Source: CALCHX01 sp035761165 (GTDB lineage Bacteria > Gemmatimonadota > Gemmatimonadetes > Gemmatimonadales > Gemmatimonadaceae). From it: DNA of 64,000 nucleotides. Location of the stretch: contig DASTRO010000238.1 of NCBI GenBank assembly GCA_035761165.1, positions 1 to 64,000 of the forward strand, read 5' to 3'. The notes below the pieces were generated by a model. That model searched no databases. It was not told the DNA's origin and saw only the letters and a program-made list of their open reading frames with translations. Of the stretch, positions 48,521-56,642 are shown in pieces. The position numbers and the translations under genes were made by a program. Numbering within the stretch: position 1 is the first letter of the stretch; each line of letters starts with the position of its first letter.

Positions 48521-49461
48521 GGACGGTTCAGCGCGGCGAGCTGACGGCGTTCGCGCCGCCCGAGTCGGCGCCGGTATCCGCGACCGGCGCGGGCGCCGCC
48601 TGGCTGCGGCTGCTGCGCCCGCGCCAGTGGGTGAAGAACGCCTTCGTCCTCGCCCCCCTGCTCTTCTCCGGGCGCGCCATCGACCTCGAGGCCCCGCTGC
48701 ACGCCGCGGCGGCCTTCGTGCTCTTCTGCCTACTGGCGAGCGGCATCTACTGCGTGAACGACGCGCTCGACGCCGACGCCGACCGCGTGCACCCGGTGAA
48801 GCGGCATCGCCCGGTGGCCGCCGGGTCGATCACGCGCCGCGCGGCCCTGCTCGTCGGCGGCGCGCTGGCGCTCTCGGCGCTGCTCCTCGCCCTGCCGTTG
48901 GGGCTGGACCTGGCGGGGGTGCTGCTGGCCTACTGCCTCCTCAATGCCGCCTACGCGCGCTGGCTGAAGCGGATGGTGCTGCTCGACGTCTTCGGGCTCG
49001 CGGCGTTCTTCGTGCTCCGCCTGCTCGCCGGCTCGGCCGCGGTGGACGTGCACCCCTCGGTGTGGCTGCTGCTCTGCGGCGGGCTGCTCGCCCTCTTCCT
49101 CGGCTTCGCCAAGCGGCGGCACGAGCTCCTCCTGCTCGGTGCGGACTCGCGGCACCACCGCGCCGTGCTCGCGCACTACGACGCGCCCTTCCTCGACCAG
49201 GTGTCGGTGGTGCTCATCGCCGTCACGCTGGTGTCGTACATCATGTACACGCTCACCTCCGCCACCGCGGCCAAGGTGGGCTCGGAGACGTTGAGCTACA
49301 GCACGGCGTTCGTGCTCTACGGCGTGCTGCGCTACCTCTACCTCTCGCAGCATCGTCGCGGCGGCGACGCGGCCGAGGCGCTCCTCACCGACCGTGGCCT
49401 GCTCGCCTCGGCCGTGGCCTGGCTCCTCTACTGTGGCTGGGCCATCTACCGTCCCTTCTGA
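48517..49461 (+). CDS. UbiA-type decaprenyl-phosphate phosphoribosyltransferase-like protein
   Basis: 314 residues from GTG 48517. After a 30-residue tail the conserved LLRPRQWVKNAFVLAPLLFS appears, then the prenyl-phosphate site NDALDADADRVHPVKRHRPVAAGSI and a second acidic motif region GFAKRRHELLLLG. About eight helices. The W-V-K-N and H-P-x-K-x-x-R-P motifs distinguish DPPR synthases (first step to decaprenyl-phosphoryl-arabinose or -ribose) from quinone-pathway UbiA. It should attach phosphoribose to a polyprenyl phosphate. The DprE1/DprE2 epimerase pair is not in the window, although two SDR proteins flank it. Confidence 0.88.
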   Translation: MRTVQRGELTAFAPPESAPVSATGAGAAWLRLLRPRQWVKNAFVLAPLLFSGRAIDLEAPLHAAAAFVLFCLLASGIYCVNDALDADADRVHPVKRHRPVAAGSITRRAALLVGGALALSALLLALPLGLDLAGVLLAYCLLNAAYARWLKRMVLLDVFGLAAFFVLRLLAGSAAVDVHPSVWLLLCGGLLALFLGFAKRRHELLLLGADSRHHRAVLAHYDAPFLDQVSVVLIAVTLVSYIMYTLTSATAAKVGSETLSYSTAFVLYGVLRYLYLSQHRRGGDAAEALLTDRGLLASAVAWLLYCGWAIYRPF

Positions 49462-51556
49462 GCACGGCCTCGCGCCCCTCACGCCGGCGTACGACCGCGC
49501 GCCGGCGCGCGAGACGGCGCCCGGCGGCATCGGTCGCGCGCTCGCCTGGCTGGCGCTCGCCCTCGTCGGGGAGATCGCCCGGCTGCAGCTCGTGCGGGCG
49601 GGGAACCTGGTCGGCTATCAGCATTATCCGGCGCCCGGCGACATGTGGCGTGCGACGCCGTGGGCGTGCATCGCCGTCGCCGTGCAGGGCGCGCTGGCCG
49701 CCTGGGGCCTCGCGCGCGTCTGGCCGCGACTGCGGGCGTGGCTCCTGCCCACGTACGGCCGCGGGCGCCTTGCCGGCATCGCGGCGCTCTTCGTCCTCTC
49801 CAGCGCCGCGCTGTCGCGCGAGCCGATGGCCTTCGCTATCGAGCTGGTGGTCGCCTCGCTCCTGCAGGCGATCGCCCTCGCCACCATCGTCCTCGCCGCC
49901 GCGGCCGTGCCAGCGGGCGTGCTCGGCACGATCGGCGCCCGCCTGCGCGGGCTGCTGCCGGAGCGGGAGGCCGATGCACCGGCCACGCTCGACCGCTTCG
50001 CCGTCGCCGCTGCCGCGTGGGTGGCGCTCGTCTGCGCGCTGCTCGCGGTGCTCGCGTACCAGCGGCACCCGCACGTGCCGGACGAGGTCTCGTACATCTA
50101 CCAGGCCCGCTACTTCGCGCACGGCATGCTCACCATGCCGGCCCCGCCGTCGCGCGCCGCGTTCGACCTCGACCTGATGACGTACGAGCCGTCGCGCTGG
50201 TACTCCCCGGTGCCCCCGGGCTGGCCCGCGGTGCTCGCCCTGGGCTACCGCCTCGGCGTGCCCTGGCTGGTGAACCCGCTGCTGAACGGCGCCAACGTGC
50301 TGCTGGCGTACCTCCTCGTGGGTGGCGTGTACGGCCGGCGTACGGCGCGGTGGAGCGTGCTGCTGCTCCCCACCTCCCCGTGGTTCCTGTTCATGGGGAT
50401 GAACGTCATGACGCACACGCTCGCCCTCTTCGCCGCGCTCGTCGCGGCGGTGTCGGTGGCGCGCATGCGGCGCACCGGCCGGCTGCGCTGGGGCGTGGTC
50501 GGCGGCACCGCGATCGGCCTCGTGAGCGTCATCCGGCCGCTGGAGGGGCTGGCCGTCGCCATCGTGCTCGGCCTCTGGACGCTCTGGCGCCGTGCACCGC
50601 ACCGCCGCGTCGCGATCGCGCAGCTCTCGGCGCTGGCGCTCGCGAGCATGGCGGCGGGCGCGGTGGTGCTGCCGTACAACCGGGCGATCAGCGGGAGCGC
50701 CACCACCTTCCCGCTCATGGCCTACACCGACGCCATGTACGGCAAGGGCGTCAACGCGCTCGGCTTCGGCCCCGACAAGGGGATGCACTGGCCCGGGCTC
50801 GATCCCTTCCCCGGCCACGGGCTCCGCGACGTCGTCGTCAACGCGGCGCTCAACACCTTCCAGGTGAACGTGGAGCTCCTCGGCTGGAGCACCGGGGCGC
50901 TCCTCGTGATCGCGCTGCTCCTCGGCTCCGGACGCATGCGCCGCGAGGACTGGGCGATGCTCGCGGCCATCGGCGTCGTCGTCGGGCTGCACAGCGTGTA
51001 CTGGTTCAGTGGCGGCCCGGACTTCGGCGCGCGCTACTGGTACCTGATCATCGTGCCCGGCATCGCACTGGCGGCGCGCGGGATCGAGACGCTGGAGGCG
51101 AGTGCGGCGCGCGAGCCGGGCCCGCACCGGGACGCGCGCGTCACGCTGGGCGCGGCGGTGCTCTGCGCGATGGCGGTGATCGCCTTCGTGCCCTGGCGCG
51201 CGGTGGACAAGTACCACCACTATCGCGGCATGGAGCCCGGCGTCGAGCGGCTGGCGCGCGAGCATCGCTTCGGCCGCAGCCTGGTGCTCGTGCGCGGCAA
51301 CCGCCACCCGGACTACGCGTCGGCGGCGACGTACAACCCGCTCGACCTGCATGCGCCGCAGCCCGTCTATGCCTGGGACCGCGACCCGGCCACGCGGGCC
51401 GAGGTGCTGCGCGCGTACGCGGATCGCCCGGTCTGGATCGTCGCCGGGCCGACGGTGACGGGCCACGGCTTCCAGGTCGTCGCCGGCCCACTCACGGCGC
51501 GCGAGGCGCTGGCCTGGCGTGCACCGACCCCGACGCCGCGGCGTGGCGGCGAGTGA
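49433..51556 (+). CDS. GT39/PMT-like membrane glycosyltransferase
   Basis: 707 residues from GTG 49433 (29-nt overlap with the UbiA gene); GTG 49394 is an alternative. Two N-terminal helices and a loop precede the GT-C core, which starts with VPDEVSYIYQARYFAHGML (the acidic DE pair of the first periplasmic loop) and PVPPGWPAVLALGYRLGVPWL. About ten to twelve helices follow, then a periplasmic C-terminal segment from 520 on (VLVRGNRHPDYASAATYNP). GT-C enzymes use polyprenyl-phosphate sugars as donors, which fits the UbiA-type enzyme upstream. Confidence 0.84.
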   Translation: MAGPSTVPSEHGLAPLTPAYDRAPARETAPGGIGRALAWLALALVGEIARLQLVRAGNLVGYQHYPAPGDMWRATPWACIAVAVQGALAAWGLARVWPRLRAWLLPTYGRGRLAGIAALFVLSSAALSREPMAFAIELVVASLLQAIALATIVLAAAAVPAGVLGTIGARLRGLLPEREADAPATLDRFAVAAAAWVALVCALLAVLAYQRHPHVPDEVSYIYQARYFAHGMLTMPAPPSRAAFDLDLMTYEPSRWYSPVPPGWPAVLALGYRLGVPWLVNPLLNGANVLLAYLLVGGVYGRRTARWSVLLLPTSPWFLFMGMNVMTHTLALFAALVAAVSVARMRRTGRLRWGVVGGTAIGLVSVIRPLEGLAVAIVLGLWTLWRRAPHRRVAIAQLSALALASMAAGAVVLPYNRAISGSATTFPLMAYTDAMYGKGVNALGFGPDKGMHWPGLDPFPGHGLRDVVVNAALNTFQVNVELLGWSTGALLVIALLLGSGRMRREDWAMLAAIGVVVGLHSVYWFSGGPDFGARYWYLIIVPGIALAARGIETLEASAAREPGPHRDARVTLGAAVLCAMAVIAFVPWRAVDKYHHYRGMEPGVERLAREHRFGRSLVLVRGNRHPDYASAATYNPLDLHAPQPVYAWDRDPATRAEVLRAYADRPVWIVAGPTVTGHGFQVVAGPLTAREALAWRAPTPTPRRGGE

Positions 51557-52520
51557 CGCCCACGCCGCCTACCGCGGCGTCACGGTCGCGGTCCTCGGCG
51601 CTTCGGGCTTCATCGGGCGGTGGGTGGCGCGCGCCCTGGCCGAGCACGGGGCGACGCTGGCGCTCGTCGCGCGCGACGCCGCCTCGCTGTCGGAGCGGCG
51701 CGCGGGGCTCGGCGCGAGCACCTCCGTGATCGAGGCCGACCTCGCGCGCGAGGGCACGGCGTGCGAGATCGTCGAGGCCACGCGGCCGGCCGTCGTCTTC
51801 AACCTCGCCGGGTACGGCGTGGACCCTGGCGAGCGCGACGAGCACGCGGCGCGGACGATCAACACCGAGCTCCCGCGTCGGATCGTCCAGGCGCTGGCGG
51901 CACGGCGGGACGACGCATGGTGTGGCCAGCGGCTGGTGCACGTGGGCTCAGCGCTGGAGTACGGCGACGCCGGCGGCGACCTCGCCGAGGGGTCGCCGCC
52001 GCGCCCGACCACGCTTTACGGGCGGTCGAAGCTCGCCGGCACGCTCGCGGTGTCGCGCGGCTGCGCCGAGCTGGGCGTGCGCGGCGTGACGGCGCGCCTC
52101 TTCACGGTGTACGGTGCCGGCGAGCACGCGGGGCGCCTGCTCCCGACGCTGCTCGACGCGGTACGACACGACGATCCGATCCCGCTGACGGCAGGGTTAC
52201 AGCAGCGCGACTTCACCTACGTGGAGGACGTGGCGGAGGGCCTGCTGCGCCTCGGCTCCGCCACGGCCGCGCGACCCGGCGAGGTCGTCAACCTGGCCAC
52301 CGGGCGCCTGACCGAGGTGCGGCGGTTCGCCGCCGAGTGCGCGCTGGCGCTGGGCCTCGACCCGGCGCGGCTGGTGTTCGGGGCACTGCCCACACGCGCC
52401 GAGGAGATGCGGCACGAGCCGGTGTCGGTGGCACGACTGCGCGAGCTGGTGGGCTGGGTGCCACCGACGACGGTGCCCGACGGCATCCGCCGCACCATCG
52501 CTCGCGCCGCCGAGCCCTGA
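51543..52520 (+). CDS. NAD-dependent epimerase/dehydratase (extended SDR)
   Basis: 325 residues from GTG 51543, overlapping the previous gene by 14 nt. Cofactor loop VLGASGFIGRWVARAL, active-site GSALEYG and YGRSKLAGTLAV (Tyr-x3-Lys), then ARLFTVYGAGEHAGRLLPTLL and RDFTYVEDVAEGLLRL. Related to sugar reductase/epimerase SDRs; NLAGYGVDPGERD lies where UDP-sugar enzymes have their substrate loop. It ends the coupled plus-strand run and converges on rfbG, 5 nt away. Confidence 0.87.
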   Translation: MAASDAHAAYRGVTVAVLGASGFIGRWVARALAEHGATLALVARDAASLSERRAGLGASTSVIEADLAREGTACEIVEATRPAVVFNLAGYGVDPGERDEHAARTINTELPRRIVQALAARRDDAWCGQRLVHVGSALEYGDAGGDLAEGSPPRPTTLYGRSKLAGTLAVSRGCAELGVRGVTARLFTVYGAGEHAGRLLPTLLDAVRHDDPIPLTAGLQQRDFTYVEDVAEGLLRLGSATAARPGEVVNLATGRLTEVRRFAAECALALGLDPARLVFGALPTRAEEMRHEPVSVARLRELVGWVPPTTVPDGIRRTIARAAEP

Positions 52521-52525
52521 CGCCG

Positions 52526-53560
52526 TCAGCCCATCCGGGCCGCCACCGTCGCGGCGCGCTCGGCAGCGGCGCGCTCGGCAGCGTCGCGGGCGAGTCGCTC
52601 GCGATACCACGCGATCGTCGCCAGCAGCCCCTCGTCCAGCGAGTACGCGGGCCGCCAGCCGAGCATCCGCCGTGCCTTCGTGCAGTCGAGGTACTGCCGG
52701 GGGATCTCGTGCGTCGCCTCGTTCAGGATGCGGGGCCGCAGCTCGGGGCGTCCCGTCAGCTGGAGGATGCGCTCCACCAGCTCGATGACGGACAGCGGCG
52801 TCTCGGTGCCGAAGTTGAACGCCTGCCCCACGAAACGCTCGTCCGGCAGCCGCTCGGCCAGCTGCAGATACGCCTCCACCGCGTCCTGCACGTAGAAGTA
52901 GTCGCGCACGAAGGTGCCGTCGCTGCGGATGACCGGTGCCTCGCCGAGCAGGACGGAGCGGATCGTGCCTGGGATCAGGCGATTGAAGTTCAGGTCCCCG
53001 CCGCCGAAGAGATTCCCGCAGCGCGTGACGGCGACGGGCAGCCGATACGTGTGGAAGTACGAGAAGGCGATGAGGTCGGTGCAGCTCTTCGACACGTCGT
53101 ACGGGAAGCGGCCCTGCAGCGGCAGTTCCTCGGTGTACGGGAGCGCGTCGTGGCTGCCGTACGCCTTGTCGCTGGACGCGACCACCACGCGCGTCACGAG
53201 ACGGCTGCACGCCCGGCACGCCTCGAGCAGGTTCCAGCTGCCACGGATGTTCGCCTCGAAGGTGGAGAGCGCCGAGCGCGCCGCCGTGCCGACGATGGTC
53301 TGCGCGCCGAGGTGGAAGACCGTGTCGATCTCGTACTCGTTGATGGCGCGGAGGAGGAGCGCGTGGTCCTCCAGCTCACCGCGCACGGTGCGCACGCGCG
53401 CCAGCAGCTCCCCTTCCATCAGCCGGCTCTCCGGCACCCAATCGCGCACCAGGCAGGTGACCCGCGCACCGCGTCGCACCAGCTCCTCCACGAGCCAGGA
53501 GCCGAGCAGCCCCGAGGCGCCGGTGACGAAGACCGGGCGCTCGCGCCAGAAGGCGGTCAC
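52526..53560 (-). CDS. rfbG: CDP-glucose 4,6-dehydratase
   Basis: 344 residues from GTG 53560, overlapping the rfbF stop. SDR features: FVTGASGLLGSWLVEELVRRG, HLGAQTIVGTAARSALSTFEANIRG, the catalytic SSDKAYG and YDVSKSCTDLIAFSYF (Tyr-x3-Lys), and RCGNLFGGGDLNFNRLIPGTI. The GQT/AQTIV and DKAYG signatures and the pairing with a cytidylyltransferase identify it as RfbG, which makes CDP-4-keto-6-deoxyglucose. The C-terminal tail has an AAERAAAERAA repeat. It is the last gene of a minus-strand operon. Confidence 0.93.
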   Translation of the reverse strand: MTAFWRERPVFVTGASGLLGSWLVEELVRRGARVTCLVRDWVPESRLMEGELLARVRTVRGELEDHALLLRAINEYEIDTVFHLGAQTIVGTAARSALSTFEANIRGSWNLLEACRACSRLVTRVVVASSDKAYGSHDALPYTEELPLQGRFPYDVSKSCTDLIAFSYFHTYRLPVAVTRCGNLFGGGDLNFNRLIPGTIRSVLLGEAPVIRSDGTFVRDYFYVQDAVEAYLQLAERLPDERFVGQAFNFGTETPLSVIELVERILQLTGRPELRPRILNEATHEIPRQYLDCTKARRMLGWRPAYSLDEGLLATIAWYRERLARDAAERAAAERAATVAARMG

Positions 53561-54330
53561 GTCCACGTCTTCCACGGCGCCTTCCCGCTGAGCCACAGCG
53601 ACTCGAGCAACTCCTTCTCCCGCAGCGTGTCCATCGGCTGCCAGAAGCCCTCGTGGCGGAAGGCCATCAGCTGGCCGTCCGCCGCGAGGCGCTCGAGCGG
53701 CTCGCGCTCCAGGATCGTCTCGTCGTCGGCCAGGTACTCGAAGACACCGGGCTCGAAGACGAAGAAGCCGCCGTTGATCCACCCTTCCCCCGCCTGTGGC
53801 TTCTCGGAGAAGGTGGCCACCGCATCCTCCGTCAGCACCAGCCCGCCGAAGCGCGCCGGCGGCCGGACCGCGGTCACCGTGGCCAGCCGTCCATGCCGCC
53901 GGTGGAACGCCATCAGAGCGCGGATGTCGACACTCGCCAGCCCGTCGCCGTAGGTGGCCATGAAGGTGGCGTCGCCGAGCCACGGCCGCAGCCGGCGAAT
54001 GCGGCCGCCCGTCATCGTCTCCGTCCCGGTGTCGACCAGGCCCACCTTCCAGTCGATCCGGCTGCCATTGAGCACGCTGAGCTGCCCGTCGCGCAGGTCG
54101 ATGGTGAAGTCGGCGCTGTGGATGAAGGCGTTGCGGAAGTACTCCTTGATGCACTCGCCCTTGTAGCCGCAGGCGACGAGGAAGTCGCTGAAGCCGTGGG
54201 CGGCGTAGATGCTCATGATGTGCCAGATCATCGGCTTGCCGCCGATCTCGACCATCGGCTTCGGGCGGACCGACGTCTCTTCGGCGAGCCGGGTTCCACG
54301 CCCGCCGGCGAGGATGACGACCTGGGTCAC
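53557..54330 (-). CDS. rfbF: Glucose-1-phosphate cytidylyltransferase
   Basis: 257 residues from GTG 54330 (the usual RfbF length), overlapping the preceding stop as GTGA. Nucleotidyltransferase motif LAGGRGTRLAEETSVRPKPMVEIGGKPM, metal site TYGDGLASVD, GGFFVFEPGVFEYL and the RfbF-type MAFRHEGFWQPMDTLRE ending. It makes CDP-glucose for the dehydratase encoded next. Both are coupled by a GTGA overlap. The product probably feeds a 6-deoxy or dideoxy sugar that the adjacent methyltransferase alters. Confidence 0.95.
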   Translation of the reverse strand: MTQVVILAGGRGTRLAEETSVRPKPMVEIGGKPMIWHIMSIYAAHGFSDFLVACGYKGECIKEYFRNAFIHSADFTIDLRDGQLSVLNGSRIDWKVGLVDTGTETMTGGRIRRLRPWLGDATFMATYGDGLASVDIRALMAFHRRHGRLATVTAVRPPARFGGLVLTEDAVATFSEKPQAGEGWINGGFFVFEPGVFEYLADDETILEREPLERLAADGQLMAFRHEGFWQPMDTLREKELLESLWLSGKAPWKTWT

Positions 54331-55601
54331 ACGGTCCTCGGGAACGGGATGGGGAGGATGAACCGCCCGCCCCGCTCGGCGTACGTGCGCTGCTGGCGCA
54401 CGATCTCCTCGGCGAAGTTCCAGGCGAGGATCAGCACGGCGTCGGGCTGCTCCTCCAGGAGCGCCGACGGCGGGCGCACCGGCAGGTGCATCCCCGGCGT
54501 GTAGCGGCCGATCTTGAGCGGGCTCTTGTCCACCGTGTAGGGCAGCAGGTCGGTGCCGATCTCGCAGTAGTTGAGGAGCGTGTTCCCCTTGGCCGGCGCG
54601 CCGTAGCCGGCGAGCGTCCGTCCCGCCTGCACGTGCGCGCGCAGCAGCGCGTGCAGGGCCTCGCGGTTCGCCTCCACGTCGGCCGCGAAGCGGACGAGCC
54701 GCGGGAGGCTCGCGAGCCCCAGCAGCTGCTCCTCGGCGATCATCGCCAGTGCGACGGGCGCGTGCACGGGGTGTCGCTCGCTGCGACCCGCGTAGATGCG
54801 GATCGAGCCCCCGTGCACCGGCACGCGCTCCACGCCCACCAGCGACAGCCCGGCGCCGTCGCACAGCCACCGCAGCGCGCTCACCGAGAAGTAGCAGAGG
54901 TGCTCGTGGTAGATGGTGTCGTACTCCAGGCGCTCGACCATGTCGCGCAGGTAGGGCACCTCCAGCACCACCAGCCCGTCGTCGGCGAGCAGGTCACGGC
55001 AGCCGCGAAGGAAGCCGCGCGCGTCGTCCACGTGCGCCAGCACGTTGTTGCCGATCACCGCTCGCGCCGGGCCGTGCGCGGTCCGCAGCTCCGGGGCGAG
55101 CGCTTGCTCGAAGAAGCGGTCCACCGTCTCGACGCCGCGAGCACGGGCGATCGCGGCGATGTTGGCGGCCGGCTCCACGCCGAGCGTGCGGACGCCGTGT
55201 GCCTGGAAGCAGTCGAGCAGGCTGCCGTCGTTGCTGGCGACCTCCACCACCAGATCCCCGGCTCCGAGGCCGAGCCGCGTCACGACGGTGCGCGCGTAGG
55301 CGGCGTTGTGGGCGGCGATCGTGTCCGAGGTGCCGGTCACGTAGATGTAGTCGCGGAACAGCACCTCGGGATCGACGACGTCGAGGAGCTGCACGAGCGC
55401 GCATCGCTCGCAGAGATAGACGTCGAGCGGATAGCGCGCCTCGGTGGCGAACTCGCTCGGCCGCCGGGGGAAGGCGTTCGCCAGCGGCTGCGCGCCGAGG
55501 GAGAGGAAGCGCCGCAGCTCGGCGCTGCCGCAGCCGCGGCAGTCGTCGCGTCGGCGGTGCGTGGGATGGAGGGCGGGCTCGGCCAGCGCGCTGGGCGACA
55601 C
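54327..55601 (-). CDS. Sugar C-methyltransferase (TylCIII/NovU-like, zinc-containing)
   Basis: 424 residues from GTG 55601; GTG was chosen because the frame further upstream enters the GT2 gene. N-terminal zinc site CRGCGSAELRRFLSLGAQPL with CERCALVQL, SAM-binding VVEVASNDGSLLDCF, the middle motif EVPYLRDMVERLEYDTIYHEHLCYFS (with the His-Glu-His of C-methyltransferases), and a C-terminal Rossmann-like half GYGAPAKGNTLLNYC. These enzymes put a methyl on a keto-deoxysugar carbon, giving branched sugars. The position before rfbF and rfbG implies a CDP-4-keto-deoxyhexose substrate. Confidence 0.9.
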   Translation of the reverse strand: MSPSALAEPALHPTHRRRDDCRGCGSAELRRFLSLGAQPLANAFPRRPSEFATEARYPLDVYLCERCALVQLLDVVDPEVLFRDYIYVTGTSDTIAAHNAAYARTVVTRLGLGAGDLVVEVASNDGSLLDCFQAHGVRTLGVEPAANIAAIARARGVETVDRFFEQALAPELRTAHGPARAVIGNNVLAHVDDARGFLRGCRDLLADDGLVVLEVPYLRDMVERLEYDTIYHEHLCYFSVSALRWLCDGAGLSLVGVERVPVHGGSIRIYAGRSERHPVHAPVALAMIAEEQLLGLASLPRLVRFAADVEANREALHALLRAHVQAGRTLAGYGAPAKGNTLLNYCEIGTDLLPYTVDKSPLKIGRYTPGMHLPVRPPSALLEEQPDAVLILAWNFAEEIVRQQRTYAERGGRFILPIPFPRTV

Positions 55602-55623
55602 GATGACGGGATCGGGGTGGGAC

Positions 55624-56424
55624 TCAGCCCTGCGCCTGCGGCACCGCCGGCGCGGCGATGCCCACCTCGCGTCGCCACGCCCGCACGCTCGGCGAGAAGC
55701 GATAGACCAGCAGCCCACGCAGGAACTCCCAGCACGTGCTCGCGCGCACGTGCGACAGCCCGGCGCCCCGCATCCGCGCGAAGACGTTCAGCTCGATCAC
55801 CCGGATCCCCATGTAGTGAGCCTTGATCATGATCTCGGGATCCAGGAACCACTGCTTCGACGTGATCCGCATCGCCGCGAGCACCTCGCGCGACAGGATC
55901 TTGGGCACGCCGTTCAGGTCGAGCGAGCCGAGCGTCGGCCAGAGCAGCCAGACGAGGGCGTTGTAGCTGATCGAGACCACCTTGCGACGCAGCCCGTCCA
56001 TCCGGAAGCGACGCCGCACCTTGGCCAGGTAGCGGCCGTCCGTGCTCGCGACGACCTCGTAGAGGCGCACCACGTCCTCGGCGTCCACCTGGCCGTCGGC
56101 CGGGATCCAGCCGATCCAGCGCGCCGTGCAGAGCGGGAAGCCGCTCGTCACGCCGTTGCCGTAGCCCTCGTTCACCGGGACGCGACACGGCACCACGCCC
56201 GGCAGCTCGCGGGCGAGGGCGGCGATGATCTCGCCCGTGCGGTCGTGGGAGCCGTTGTCCACGACCACCAGCTGCAGCCGGTGCCCCGCCTGCTCGAACG
56301 CGTGCACGAGGCGGCGCACCGTGAAGGCGACGATTGCCTCCTCATCGTACGCCGGCATGACGATCGAGAGATCCGGCGGCCGCTCGCGGTCGCCGTCGCT
56401 GGCCTGCTCACGGAACCCCGTCAT
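55624..56424 (-). CDS. GT2-family glycosyltransferase
   Basis: 266 residues, ATG 56424. GT-A core: LSIVMPAYDEEAIVAFTV, LVVVDNGSHDRTGEII, NEGYGNGVTSGF and the metal site WIPADGQVDAEDV. The rest (SLDLNGVPKILSREVL, MIKAHYMGIRVIELNVFAR) resembles polyprenyl-phosphate or dolichol-phosphate sugar synthases, but no membrane anchor is visible. First gene of the minus-strand CDP-sugar operon, 22 nt before the methyltransferase. It is divergent from the next gene across 218 nt. Confidence 0.88.
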   Translation of the reverse strand: MTGFREQASDGDRERPPDLSIVMPAYDEEAIVAFTVRRLVHAFEQAGHRLQLVVVDNGSHDRTGEIIAALARELPGVVPCRVPVNEGYGNGVTSGFPLCTARWIGWIPADGQVDAEDVVRLYEVVASTDGRYLAKVRRRFRMDGLRRKVVSISYNALVWLLWPTLGSLDLNGVPKILSREVLAAMRITSKQWFLDPEIMIKAHYMGIRVIELNVFARMRGAGLSHVRASTCWEFLRGLLVYRFSPSVRAWRREVGIAAPAVPQAQG

Positions 56425-56642
56425 GCGGCGCGCCCCTCCCGACCAGAGTCACGGCCACGAGCTTTCGCCCTCGCCATTCTATGGCCGGCGCGCCGGCGCG
56501 CAATACGATTTCGACGTCGGATGCGCCCCGGACGCGCTGCGGATGCGGCAACGGATCGGCTTGCTTGCCTTCCACGCGCTCACACCGTCATATGGCGCGC
56601 GACGCGAAGGCCCTCGGTTCACCTCGACCACCCGCTCGCCGC

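Noticed and set aside
47362..49461. Single open frame that could be read as a fusion ending in the UbiA-type protein
   Set aside because: The first part is a shifted-frame reading of GT4 and epimerase genes. Homology to the UbiA family begins only after GTG 48517. The same reasoning trims the frames at 23910-25367, 56225-59059 and 59879-63094.
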